Below, piece after piece: positions 9,231-18,406 of a DNA stretch of 64,000 nucleotides (position 1 is its first letter; each line of letters begins with the position of its first letter). Under the pieces are notes generated by a model. It had not been told where the DNA came from and did not search any database. It was given only the letters and a program-made list of their open reading frames with translations. A program made the translations under genes and the position numbers. Origin of the DNA: Cylindrospermopsis curvispora GIHE-G1 (GTDB taxonomy: Bacteria; Cyanobacteriota; Cyanobacteriia; Cyanobacteriales; Nostocaceae); contig NZ_CP060823.1 of assembly GCF_014489415.1 (NCBI RefSeq), forward strand, positions 82,475-146,474, read 5' to 3'.

Positions 9231-9312
9231 CGTGAGTTCCAGTAACGTAGATTGAGAGACCAACAGATCTGAGGTAAAGTCTTTCCATTAATAGATAATG
9301 ACTAAAATTATT

Positions 9313-11695
9313 ATGTTAAATGTGTCAGGAGATACTGATGTTGAAGCAGGTAAAGGATTTAAAGTTGCTCTCTTTAACCCAACTAATAGTAATGTTACTA
9401 CTCCGACTGCTAATGTCACTTGAAGGTTACATTAGTATTTTTGCTTTGCGGGTTATTATAAATAATATAATTCCGTCCCAACACGTAGAGTTTGAGTATA
9501 TTCAAACCAGTAAAAGTAATAGTGAATTTGATTCTGAATTATCTCTAACTAGCACAACAAATTTTACCTTACAAGTTCTCCATGGTTCAGACTTTGAGGG
9601 TGGCATTCCTGCTGTTACTGATGTTGTTGGCTTTTCAGCTGTTGTCAATAAACTCAAGGATGATCCTAAATACAAAACCAACACGTTAATTCTCTCCTCT
9701 GGTGATAACTATATTCCAGGCGCATTTTTTAATGCTTCCAGCGATACCAAGTTGAATAATGTAGGTGGATTAGGCTCTAGTACTGCTCCAGTCATTGGAC
9801 GTGGTGATATTGGCATTCTAAATGGGATTGGCATTCAAGCTTCCGCATTGGGCAACCATGAGTTTGACCTGGGTGTGAGACAAGTGCGCGATATTCTCAG
9901 GACAGGAAGCGGTAACCCAGGGACCAACTTCCCCTATTTGAGTACTAACCTGGATTTTAGCCCTGAAATTACAGCGGGCAACCTCAGTGCAACTGACCTG
10001 GCCGCTAACCAAAATACCGCTGATGCCAGCTCTATAAAGGGTAAGATTGCTAAAAGTACCATCATTAATGTTGCGGGTATTGATGGTATTACTGGCACTG
10101 CTGACGACCAAAGAATTGGCATTGTAGGTGCAACTACACCAACTTTGGCAAATATTTCTTCAAGTGGTAGCACTATAGTTAAGCCAGCTAACCCCATTGA
10201 CTATGACGCATTAGCTGCGGAAATTCAGACTTCTGTAGATATACTCAAAGCACAGGGTATTAACAAGATTATCTTGTTAGCTCACATGCAGCAGTTGACT
10301 ATTGAGCGGGATGAATTGGCGAAGCGATTGAGAGATGTGGATATCATCATCGCGGGGGGGAACCATACTATTCTGTCTGATGCCAATGATGGGCTGAGAA
10401 CAGGTGACAGCAGCAAGGGCGATTATCCCATTGTCAAGACAGGCGCAGATGGTAAGCCTATTTTAGTGGTCAGTACAGATGCTAATTACAAGTACGTCGG
10501 GCGTTTAGTGGCTGAATTTGACCAGGATGGGGTGATTCAGGTTAACAAACTGGATAGCGCAATTAATGGAGCTTATGCTACAGATGATGCAGGAGTTGAT
10601 CGCGTCTATGGCAGTGATGTTGATCCTCGTGCTGTAGCTAACCCCAATGTGGTAGCGATCGCTGATGGGATCAAAAACCTTCTTGCTAGTAAAGACAACT
10701 TAATTGTGGGCAAAGCCAGTGTGTTTCTCAACGGTACTCGTGAGGATGTGCGCACCCAAGAAACCAACTTGGGCAACTTGACCGCTGATGCCAATCTTTG
10801 GTATGCCAAGCAGATAGATCCCAGCGTAGTTATCTCCCTGAAAAATGGCGGTGCTATCCGAGACAATATCGGTGCCATTGGCACAGGTGCAGGAGCAATC
10901 AGTAAAGATGATGTTGTTAAGCTACCAACCCAGCCCAACCCTCTAGCACCAAGTAAAAAGGAAGGTGATGTGTCTCAGTTAGACATTGAGAACTCCCTGC
11001 GTTTTAACAATGACCTATCACTAATTACGGTTACCGCCAAACAATTACAGCACATAATTGAGCATGCAGTAGGGGGTACTGCCCCAGGTACAACCCCAGG
11101 ACAATTTCCCCAGATATCTGGGTTAAACTTTAGCTTTGATCCTACCAAAACATCGATTCAGTTTAATAGTACGACTGGTGAAGTGAGTAGACAAGGTGAG
11201 CGGGTTCGTAATTTGGCGGTTGTGAAAGAAGATGGCTCATTGGTAGACATCATTGTGAAAGATGGTGTGTTAGTTGGAGATGCCAACCGCAGCTTTAGAA
11301 TGGTAACACTAAACTTTCTGGCGGGTACTAGTGCTACTGCTGTCCTTGGTGGTGACAATTATCCTTTTCCCACTTTTGTCAAGCAAAATGCAAGCCTAGC
11401 CAACCGAGTAGATTTGCGCGGTGAAACGGCTGATGTCAATGGCAATGGCAAGGTTGATACTGCTTTAACTTTGGCTCCCGGCAAATTTACCTTTGCCCTT
11501 CCTGGTACGGAACAGGATGTTTTAGCTGAGTATCTTGGCGATCGCTTTAGCACTAATGCTTATGGAGTTGCTGATGTTAGTCCAGCGCTTGACAGGCGTA
11601 TTCAAAACCTTACTTTTCACGGAGAACGGGAAAAATATAAATGTTTTGACAGGCGATCGCTTTGGAGTAGAGTAATAGTAAAAAGGCTTAGGTAA
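9313..11695 (+). pseudogene. Decayed 5'-nucleotidase/UshA-like phosphatase with out-of-frame Calx-beta remnant
   Basis: From about 9560 the frame encodes a metallophosphatase and 5'-nucleotidase C-terminal domain: LHGSDFEGG, ILSSGDNYIPG, ALGNHEFDLG, and later LTADANLWYA and LKNGGAIRDN. In a different frame at 9313-9422, VSGDTDVEAGKGF followed by VALFNPTNSNVTTPT matches a Calx-beta repeat, the usual upstream partner in large secreted cyanobacterial phosphatases. The 791-residue frame starting at 9320 lacks a signal peptide. Its N-terminus reads through former Calx-beta DNA in the wrong frame, and its C-terminus ends in unrelated basic sequence among HIP1 repeats. I interpret it as a fragment of a much larger secreted phosphodiesterase/nucleotidase. 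The catalytic domain itself looks intact. Confidence 0.6.
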
Positions 11696-11819
11696 AAAGA
11701 GCGATCGCACTCGAAACTATAAAAGAAGTGCGATTCGCGAGGATATATGAGATTTCCGAAACTATATCAAATAGTGACAGAAATCGGATTCCGTGTTGGT
11801 ATTTAGAAAGCGATCACAT

Positions 11820-12740
11820 CTAGTCTAATAACTCTTCTAAGTCCTTCAGGAGTTTTTCTAGTTTCTTAGTTTTCTTGACATCCTCCCAGACCTTAGTATT
11901 CTTTAACCTTTTGGCGATACCGGTGTATCTTGTTCTCAAAGTTTCTTCAATAGTAGTTTCTGCTGATTTCGAGATCTTGAGTAACTGCTTAATTTCATTA
12001 AGTGACAAATTGTCACTTATAGCTTTATTGATTAGTTCGTTACGTTTACCTTCATCCTTAACTTGGGCTATAACTTTAGCTTTAGTGTATTGAAGTTTTC
12101 CCTGACGTAATACATCTAGTAAATCACCAGGTAAATTCAACAGTGGTAAACGGCTAGTCCTGAAACTTTCAGCACTAAACTTTCCAATCGTAGAAAAGAC
12201 CTTCTCTATGGTTTCTATCTGACGAAAAACGTTTTCCGTCAATTCCAAGTTACGTCTTTTGTTATTAGCAGCTTGGTTAAGAATTGAGATAATGTCACTA
12301 GGCGCTACATCAAGTTGAATGCCAAGCAATTCCAGAATTCCCTCAGTTTCTTCCAGGGGGCTGAGATCTTCCCGCTGTAAGTTTTCTAGTAAAGTGATTT
12401 GCGACCTTTGAATATCAGATAGATCTTTTGAGATAATCGGGACTTCTTTTAAACCTATTATTTGAGCTGCTCTGAGTCGGCGTTCACCAGCCACCAATTC
12501 GTATTCGCCAGAAACTCCAGAAAAAGGACGCACTAATAAAGGTTGTAAAATACCGTGTTCTTGAATTGACTGTGCTAAATGATTTAGTTTTTCAACATCA
12601 AAATAACGACGCGCTTGCTTGGCAGGTAATCTGATTTTATCAATACTAATGGTAGTGGTTGGAGATTCCACATCTATGTTTATGCTTAATAAATCTTGTA
12701 TGCCACGCATTCTTGGGAGTTCGAGAGTTTTTTTGACCAT
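11820..12740 (-). CDS. parB: ParB-family protein (module 2)
   Basis: A 306-residue protein with a classic ParB N-terminal domain: ISIDKIRLPAKQARRYF, HGILQPLLVRP, YELVAGERRLRAAQIIG and LENLQREDLSPLEE, then a helix-turn-helix region (SLNEIKQLLKISKSA). Its ATG shares one base with the parA stop (TAATG), showing coupling. A near-copy of the promoter palindrome lies inside this gene at 12219-12242, so the protein may bind both its operator and an internal parS-like site. Confidence 0.88.
   Translation of the reverse strand: MVKKTLELPRMRGIQDLLSINIDVESPTTTISIDKIRLPAKQARRYFDVEKLNHLAQSIQEHGILQPLLVRPFSGVSGEYELVAGERRLRAAQIIGLKEVPIISKDLSDIQRSQITLLENLQREDLSPLEETEGILELLGIQLDVAPSDIISILNQAANNKRRNLELTENVFRQIETIEKVFSTIGKFSAESFRTSRLPLLNLPGDLLDVLRQGKLQYTKAKVIAQVKDEGKRNELINKAISDNLSLNEIKQLLKISKSAETTIEETLRTRYTGIAKRLKNTKVWEDVKKTKKLEKLLKDLEELLD
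12219..12242. promoter_or_regulatory. Second copy of the ParA/ParB palindrome inside parB
   Basis: The sequence GACGAAAAACGTTTTCCGTC and its flanks match the 24-bp palindrome at 13522-13545 with two differences. A repeat of this length within coding DNA is unlikely by chance and suggests a parS site within the operon. Confidence 0.55.
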
Positions 12741-13486
12741 TAGAGTTTTTCCATACCCTTCGCTATCTCTTTGAGTACCGTCAGCGCCTGATGTTTTGGG
12801 TCATACACGGCTAATGGTTGACTATTCATTGCCGCATCTGCAAAAGCTGTAGCACGGGGAATTTTTGGATATACCTTCCCCAACATTGATAACTGCCGCT
12901 CTAAACCATCCAGTATTACCTTATCTTGGTTCGCGTTAACGTACAAGGTCGGCACAAATCCAGCAATATTCAAGTTTCTATTAATATGTTGTTTTACCTG
13001 TTTAATGCTATCCAGTAATAGTTCTGTTCCTTTGTATGCCTTGTAATGAGTTTGGACTGGAATTAAGGCATAATTAGCAGCAGATAAACCGAGAATACTC
13101 AGAATACCGAGGGAAGGGGGGCAGTCAATGAAAATAAAGTCGTATTTGTGGGAGATAGGTTCTAGAACTTGTTTTAATCTGGTTTCTCTCGCCATTACGC
13201 CAGCTAATTGTAATTCTACAGCACTAAGAGTTATATTTGCTGGGGCTAGATCCATACCGTGTAAATTATGGATTGGTAATTTAGCTCCTGGGTTAAGAAG
13301 TGGATTGGAGATGATTTCATTAAGCTCGTGGGGTTGAATCCCCATAAATGTGGTTAGAGATGCTTGTGGGTCTAGGTCAATGAGTAGGACTTTATATTTT
13401 TTTGCCAGATCATAACCCAGGTTCATTGTCAGGGTGGTTTTCATCACCCCACCCGCTTGGTTAAAGACAGCGATAGTTTTAGTCAT
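12740..13486 (-). CDS. parA: ParA-family partition ATPase (module 2)
   Basis: A 248-residue ParA: P-loop region NQAGGVMKTTLTMN, Walker A' LIDLDPQASL, Walker B FIFIDCPPSLGIL, and a C-terminal region typical of plasmid ParA. The P-loop reads GGVMKTT rather than GGVGKTT and also lacks the leading signature lysine, so nucleotide handling may differ. It heads the coupled parA-parB operon on the minus strand, with a perfect palindrome 36 bases upstream of the start. Confidence 0.85.
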   Translation of the reverse strand: MTKTIAVFNQAGGVMKTTLTMNLGYDLAKKYKVLLIDLDPQASLTTFMGIQPHELNEIISNPLLNPGAKLPIHNLHGMDLAPANITLSAVELQLAGVMARETRLKQVLEPISHKYDFIFIDCPPSLGILSILGLSAANYALIPVQTHYKAYKGTELLLDSIKQVKQHINRNLNIAGFVPTLYVNANQDKVILDGLERQLSMLGKVYPKIPRATAFADAAMNSQPLAVYDPKHQALTVLKEIAKGMEKL

Positions 13487-13521
13487 GTTCTCTTTTTAGA
13501 GGTCTTCACTAAATTCTAACA

Positions 13522-13545
13522 TTGACGGAAAACGTTTTCCGTCAA
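13522..13545. promoter_or_regulatory. 24-bp perfect palindrome, putative parS/operator
   Basis: Half-site TTGACGGAAAAC followed by its exact reverse complement, centred 47 bases upstream of the parA start. A two-mismatch copy lies inside parB at 12219-12242. This is the arrangement expected for autoregulation by ParB and for partition-complex nucleation. Confidence 0.65.
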
Positions 13546-14029
13546 ATAATCACTGAGTTATTGCAATCTCTTTTGGCTCCCTGATTATCTCATTTTTCTG
13601 TTCTATTTATCAAAAGAATTCCACTGATATCTATCACACACATCCCTATCAGATTCTGTCTTCCTGCGATCGCCTGCTTATTGGTAAGGATTCCCTACGG
13701 GCGATCGCATATTAAGTAAATTTAGTATCGCACGTTGTTGAATAAATTTAGTTGGGATATGAGCAAGAGGGCGATTCCCAAACACCCACCCTAGCACTGA
13801 CTACCTACAAGATACAAGACGATGGTTCAACCTTTTTCCCGTCCACATAAAGAAATGAGAGATTAATACTTTTAAACTCACTGAAACCGATAAAACTTGA
13901 GAACAATCAGGATAGGTGATTGCTCTTTTGATAAGGGAGTTCTTTAAATTAAATATCTTTCATGATTAAAGATACTCAGTAGACTCTAAAATTAGACACT
14001 ACGAACAAATTTCAAAATTTTCTTAACTT
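13546..14029. other. Intergenic region with HIP1 sites
   Basis: It separates the divergent parA operon from the membrane nuclease gene. It contains two HIP1-type GCGATCGC contexts near 13670-13705 and AT-rich DNA ahead of 14030. No gene or RNA recognised. Confidence 0.3.
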
Positions 14030-15220
14030 ATGATTCAATCTCTTGATTCTCAATATCCACTTATTTTGATTCCACAAATGATTTATGAAGTGAGGTCAGC
14101 TCTACCTCCAATTCCAACACCACCAATAGAACCTCCATTACCAAGACCAGTTCCAATAGAACCTCCATTACTAAGATCAGCTCCGATAGAACCTTCATTA
14201 CCAAGACCGGTTCCAATAGAACCTCTATTTCCAGGAGCTTTACCGCAAAGGCTTCCCATCTTCATTTTTTGGACTTTCTTGATTCTTTTTTCCTTATCTC
14301 TCGTTTTACTTTTCTTTACATCTATTTCAGATTTGATTTTAATTCCTTTTGCTATAATACCAGCGATTATATTATCATCTGTTCTTATTTGGAATTATAG
14401 AATCTATCCTTATTTTAAATTCCAACACAACCGAAAGATTAGACTACACAATGAATATCTCACTCAACAACGAATACGTAAAAGAGAACTTGAAGCTTAT
14501 CAAAAGTATCAGAATGATTTGATAACATATCAAAGAGAACTTGAAGCTTATCAAAAGTATCAGAATGATTTGATAGCATATCAAAGAGAAATTAAAGCTT
14601 ATCAAAAGTATCAGAATGATTTGATAGCATATCAAAGAGAACTTGAAGCAGCCAGAACTCCAGAGAGAGTAAAAGCGTTCCGTAATCAACGTTTGTTAGA
14701 AGTATTGAGAAATACTACCTCCTATGATGACAACAATGGTCATGCTCTTATAGGTAGAAGTGAAGAAACATTTCGTCTTTATTTGATACAATACTTTTCT
14801 GATAAAATTCATGTACAATTAAAAGTCCAGCCCCCATGGTTTTCATCTGATTTTTATTATACTCCTGATTTCGCTTACATTGACACTGCCACAAACCTTC
14901 ATATTGATGTGGAAATAGATGAACCTTATGCAATGGATGGTAGACCGCTTCATTTTATTGGGTTACAATCAGAAGTCAACCGAAACCGTTATTTTATAGA
15001 TATCCTTTGGATTGTTATTCGTTTTGCTGAGGAACAAGTTGTTAGATATCCTGATAGCTGCTGTAAAAAAATTGCTAGTCTTATTAGTAATATAACTAAT
15101 AATCACTTAATTCTTAACCAATTTATTCGTGTTCCTGATTTACAACTTATGTCGCGATGGACTGAGGAAGAGTCTGTACAAATGTATTTACAACGTCATA
15201 GAAATACCTATTTGCCTTAG
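14030..15220 (+). CDS. Membrane-anchored putative PD-(D/E)xK-type nuclease with proline repeats and coiled-coil repeats
   Basis: A 396-residue protein of clear modular build. Residues 24-75 hold about four PxPIEPP(L/F)-type repeats. Residues 78-125 contain two adjacent hydrophobic membrane segments. Residues 150-210 hold three near-identical repeats of a roughly 19-residue unit with core AYQKYQNDLIAYQRE, a rigid coiled coil. The C-terminal domain (about 215-396) has PDFAYID, LHIDVEIDEP and LWIVIRFAEEQVV, a pattern like a restriction-endonuclease fold in which the D and DxE could bind metal. It would sit at the membrane with the nuclease-like domain in the cytoplasm. I have seen similar C-termini in cyanobacterial proteins but know no experimental role; defence is inference. 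It stands alone between the par operon and repeats. Confidence 0.6.
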   Translation: MIQSLDSQYPLILIPQMIYEVRSALPPIPTPPIEPPLPRPVPIEPPLLRSAPIEPSLPRPVPIEPLFPGALPQRLPIFIFWTFLILFSLSLVLLFFTSISDLILIPFAIIPAIILSSVLIWNYRIYPYFKFQHNRKIRLHNEYLTQQRIRKRELEAYQKYQNDLITYQRELEAYQKYQNDLIAYQREIKAYQKYQNDLIAYQRELEAARTPERVKAFRNQRLLEVLRNTTSYDDNNGHALIGRSEETFRLYLIQYFSDKIHVQLKVQPPWFSSDFYYTPDFAYIDTATNLHIDVEIDEPYAMDGRPLHFIGLQSEVNRNRYFIDILWIVIRFAEEQVVRYPDSCCKKIASLISNITNNHLILNQFIRVPDLQLMSRWTEEESVQMYLQRHRNTYLP

Positions 15221-15227
15221 TAAATTT

Positions 15228-15430
15228 CCTTGGTTAACTTCCCTTGAGAACAAATAGGACATGCGATTGCCCACTAATTTACTACCTCTTGTCAATACTC
15301 CCGAACCCAATAAAACCCGCTCCCAAATTTCCCTTGAGAAGAAATTCGGACAGATCGCCCATTAGATTTACTGTCTTCTGCTAATAGTGTTAAAGCCATG
15401 AAGACAAATAGGACATGCGATCGCAATATG
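15228..15430. repeat. Interspersed HIP1-containing repeats (second locus)
   Basis: Two diverged copies of the unit seen at 9040-9230: CCCTTGAGAAGAAATTCGGA, then a CGCCCATTAGATTTACT block, then CTGCTAATA. The copies are separated by about 95 bases. They lie between the putative nuclease and the isomerase-like gene. Confidence 0.5.
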
Positions 15431-15506
15431 ATAAATCTACAATTTTTGACTATTTTTTGGCAATTTAGTCATAATAGTCTGAGTTTTATCATCTAGGGTC
15501 ACAGCT

Positions 15507-15812
15507 ATGCTTTATCACTTAGATTTTCGGGTCGAGTATCCCGGTATGACTCAGAAGGATTTGTTTCTTATTTGGACTAAGGAAGCAGATGCAGCACTAA
15601 AAGTTAACGATTCTGGGGTCGCTGTGGATCTTTGGAAGTGTGTGGGATCTCATAGGCTCATTGCTATTGTGGATGTTCCTACAACTGATGCTCTTGACCA
15701 AATTCTTTTCGATTTACCCATTATGAGGAAGGTGGGTCAACATGTTCATGTTGATGTTACCTCTTTGAAGGTATATGAGGATTTTACTACTGATGTTACG
15801 TCACAATTGTAA
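15507..15812 (+). CDS. Muconolactone delta-isomerase-like protein
   Basis: A 101-residue protein with an alpha/beta ferredoxin-like pattern and the N-terminus YHLDFRVEYPGMTQKDLF, resembling the muconolactone isomerase (CatC) family. The middle segment GSHRLIAIVDVPTTDALDQI and LPIMRKVGQHVHVDVTSL also fits. In cyanobacteria such proteins are not linked to a catechol pathway, and no pathway partner is visible here, so the substrate is unknown. It is a single gene with its own flanks. Confidence 0.65.
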   Translation: MLYHLDFRVEYPGMTQKDLFLIWTKEADAALKVNDSGVAVDLWKCVGSHRLIAIVDVPTTDALDQILFDLPIMRKVGQHVHVDVTSLKVYEDFTTDVTSQL

Positions 15813-16292
15813 TCGCTAATAAAAGTATGGGTGGGTTTTATCCCTTCCCATGTATAATCTTTCCCTCTACTTGATTTATCTTAAATACTTTTCTAATACG
15901 GTCTTTTAATACTCACCTGATCGCTTACCTCTGTTTTCTCCTATTCTATATCCCCCTTTTGGCTTAATCTCTCTACCTAGTGCGATCTCCCGTAGGGAGT
16001 GCTTCGCAATCGCTACTCTCAGCAGAATGCTCACAGAAAAATATTCCCTAAGTTTATAAAATAGCGTTTAGTAAGATTTAGTCTCTTTTGGTTGTTTCTT
16101 GTATAGTAATCGAAAGAATAGGTTTTTCGCGCATTTTTAATCAATTCCTTGTACTCAATGACAACCATAAGGAAAAATTATGGTGCGGTTGCTAAATACT
16201 ACTAGCATTTTTAGAATACTTTAATTACAATACTGAGTATTAAAAGTTCATATTTCTAAACATCACTTTTTAACCTTTTGTTATCTAAACCT
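15813..16292. other. Intergenic region ahead of the 16-22 kb cluster
   Basis: Contains a HIP1-linked short repeat at 15982-16013, then increasingly AT-rich DNA leading to the cluster. It presumably contains the cluster promoter, but I could not fix a -35/-10 pair with confidence. No gene recognised. Confidence 0.3.
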
Positions 16293-17189
16293 ATGCTGGA
16301 AAGGAATCAGGAACAAAATTTGAGAGATAGAGTGTTTCAGATCTGCGAAAGCCTAGCTAAAAATAATAAAAAAATAAATCGTGAAGTCGTTCGCGAAAAG
16401 CTAGGTGGCGGTTCTTTTAGTACAATTTCTCCTTTGGTATCCGAATGGAAGGAATTAAAGTACAAGGGAATTCCGAATGATACTGAAATTCGGACTGATG
16501 GTACAAATACCGGAACTGTTAATCATACAGATAGTACGCCAGAACATAGTTTGGAAGATGGTAAAGATACTTTTGTACCTCTGATTCAAAGTACGCAGTC
16601 TGTTCCATTAATTAATGAATCTACAGATGTACACATAATTCAAAATGGTAGTACAAACGGTATTCAAAATAGTTCTGAGTTTTGTACTCAAGATGCTTAC
16701 TCTGGTTCTGTTAGTCGTACAGATGGCTCTGCCTCTTTGATTCAAGGTACAGATTTTATTCAACCATTTCACCAAAGTACAGATTCGGTAGGAATTGAAG
16801 TTAATTCCACTTTAAATCAAAGTGAACTATCAAATCAAAATGCTTCATCTGGAGAGATTGTAAAACTTGATAATGGTGAACTAACACAGTCTCAGTCAGT
16901 AGATTCACTGTCTTCAGAGGAGATTAACGATTATCTTCCAGAGGAAGATTTGAACTATATCACTAGAAGTGGTGCTGAAAAGGCTTTGGGTCTTCTTGCG
17001 GCTCAAGATGCTTTAGCTATGCACTTTTATAAAAATCCTAATGATTTACCATCTGATCTAAAAGAAAAATATCTGGAGTTGCGGCGAAATTTTTCTCAGC
17101 TGCGGGGGACTGTTCATGGGAAAGCCTATTCTCCGCAGAATTTGATCAAATTAGCGACGAAGCAGTTAGAAAAGTCCAAGCAAGCGTAA
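16293..17189 (+). CDS. KfrA-like plasmid DNA-binding protein
   Basis: A 298-residue protein from ATG 16293 (a TTG at 16278 is also possible). Residues 5-50 match the KfrA N-terminal DNA-binding domain (REVVREKLGGGSFSTISPLV, SEWKELK). A long polar low-complexity stretch with recurring (Q/H)STDS-type motifs follows, then a helical C-terminal segment (SGAEKALGLLAAQDALAMHF). KfrA proteins are plasmid regulators or segregation helpers. The 3' end overlaps, in the -1 frame, an open frame that continues into the ATPase gene, with a frameshift signal at 17087-17138. Codon use is T-rich like the rest of the cluster. Confidence 0.7.
   Translation: MLERNQEQNLRDRVFQICESLAKNNKKINREVVREKLGGGSFSTISPLVSEWKELKYKGIPNDTEIRTDGTNTGTVNHTDSTPEHSLEDGKDTFVPLIQSTQSVPLINESTDVHIIQNGSTNGIQNSSEFCTQDAYSGSVSRTDGSASLIQGTDFIQPFHQSTDSVGIEVNSTLNQSELSNQNASSGEIVKLDNGELTQSQSVDSLSSEEINDYLPEEDLNYITRSGAEKALGLLAAQDALAMHFYKNPNDLPSDLKEKYLELRRNFSQLRGTVHGKAYSPQNLIKLATKQLEKSKQA
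17087..17138 (+). promoter_or_regulatory. Putative programmed -1 ribosomal frameshift signal
   Basis: In the KfrA-like frame the heptamer A AAT TTT (17087-17093) is a slippery site of X XXY YYZ form. After a six-base spacer a stem-loop begins: CTGCGGGGGA (17100-17109) pairs with TTCTCCGCAG (17129-17138), ten base pairs including two G-T pairs, with a 19-base loop. A -1 slip enters the frame that is open from 17057 through the ATPase stop at 18406. That frame has no ATG, GTG or TTG before 17393. All elements are seen directly; activity is inferred. Confidence 0.6.
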
Positions 17190-17392
17190 AAAAATCTAGG
17201 GTAAACTCTTTCTCTAAAAAATTAACCCGGTTTTTCAAGTCTATAAAAAAGTGGTTTTTTTCTTCTAAAAAACAAACTCCTGTACATAATAAGTCGGAGT
17301 ATTCGGTAGTTTATGATTCTTTTGATGATTATCAGATAGAACAAGAATCTCTCGTAGAACAAGATCCGTTTGTCTATAATACTTCTCAAGAA

Positions 17393-18406
17393 ATGGATGG
17401 AACTGATTTCAAGGAGCAGTCTTCTCAAAGATATTACTTTGATATCAATTCTACATCTCAAGAAGAGCAAAAGTATGGAGACTTAGAAGATAATCAGCAT
17501 CCAGATGATAAACAAGATGGACTTGAGGAAGATGAACCAAAAGATCCAGTTACGATTTTATATCAAAATTTAAGTTCTCTTCCTGGCAGTCCTTACATTT
17601 ATCGCATGGAGGAATTCAAACGAATTGTAGCTTCTATTCAATCTGCAAGTTCACTTTTGGTAGTAGGCGATCAAGGTAGTGGGAAAACGTTTTTGGCGGA
17701 GCAGGTTTACAAGGCTTTCTTGATTGCCGGTTTTTCTGTCGCTTATGTTGAACCTTGTACAACAAAGCAACTCCTTTTAAAAATCTGTAGTTCTTTTAAT
17801 ATTCCTACTCAGGATTTTGAAGGTAAAAAGTTGACTGTTGAACAGTTAAAGCAAGAAATTGAGATTGTTTTAAAAGGGGGTGGTAAAATTATGATATTTG
17901 ATGATGCTCAGTGTATCGAAACAAAAATTAGGTTTTGGTTGAAGAAGATTGTTCAATTATGTCCTACCAGTCCTATTTTATTGTTTGCTACTTCACCTCG
18001 AAGAGGCGATCTTTTCATTAGTGTTCCTAGGATTTATTTGGAGCCACTTCCGGATAAAATAATTCGCCAAATTATGCGGAGTACTGCTCAAGACCGTTCT
18101 ATAAATTTGGAAAATGTGGATTTGGCATCTTTGCAGCAACGTGTTGCAGGTAATCCTATGTTGGCAGTTCGAGCAGTTCAGGAAGAATATATTGGCCTTG
18201 ATTTTGAGGAGGGGGATCACCAAAAATATGGCGATGGCAGTTTCTTAATATTTGTTGGTGTTGTTACTTTTATTGCAGTTAGATTTTTTGCTATTGGACT
18301 TGATAACAGATTGCTTTACGCTTTCAGTGGTCTGTTAGCTGTTCTTTTTTGGGGTCTTTATAGGTCTTTGCGATTATTGCCGGGGGAGGGGGCTAAAATT
18401 CAATAA
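17393..18406 (+). CDS. Membrane-anchored AAA ATPase, probably made as a frameshift fusion
   Basis: From the first in-frame ATG at 17393 the frame gives 337 residues, but it is open back to 17057 with protein-like sequence (FDQISDEAVRKVQASVKK). The core is an ExeA/TniB-like AAA ATPase: Walker A GDQGSGKT, Walker B IMIFDDAQ, sensor-like LLFATSPRRG. Two membrane segments follow near the C-terminus (FLIFVGVVTFIAV and LYAFSGLLAVLFW). If the -1 frameshift operates, the product is a roughly 700-residue fusion of KfrA-type DNA binding, linker, ATPase and membrane anchor, linking DNA to the membrane. The stop overlaps the next start (TAATG). The ATG at 17393 has no good ribosome-binding site. Confidence 0.7.
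   Translation: MDGTDFKEQSSQRYYFDINSTSQEEQKYGDLEDNQHPDDKQDGLEEDEPKDPVTILYQNLSSLPGSPYIYRMEEFKRIVASIQSASSLLVVGDQGSGKTFLAEQVYKAFLIAGFSVAYVEPCTTKQLLLKICSSFNIPTQDFEGKKLTVEQLKQEIEIVLKGGGKIMIFDDAQCIETKIRFWLKKIVQLCPTSPILLFATSPRRGDLFISVPRIYLEPLPDKIIRQIMRSTAQDRSINLENVDLASLQQRVAGNPMLAVRAVQEEYIGLDFEEGDHQKYGDGSFLIFVGVVTFIAVRFFAIGLDNRLLYAFSGLLAVLFWGLYRSLRLLPGEGAKIQ

Noticed and set aside
8967..9263. 98-codon minus-strand frame after parB
   Set aside because: Built from HIP1-containing interspersed repeats, with no protein-like pattern.
9502..11710. Many antisense frames over the phosphatase, rep and cas genes
   Set aside because: Shadows of clear coding frames on the other strand.
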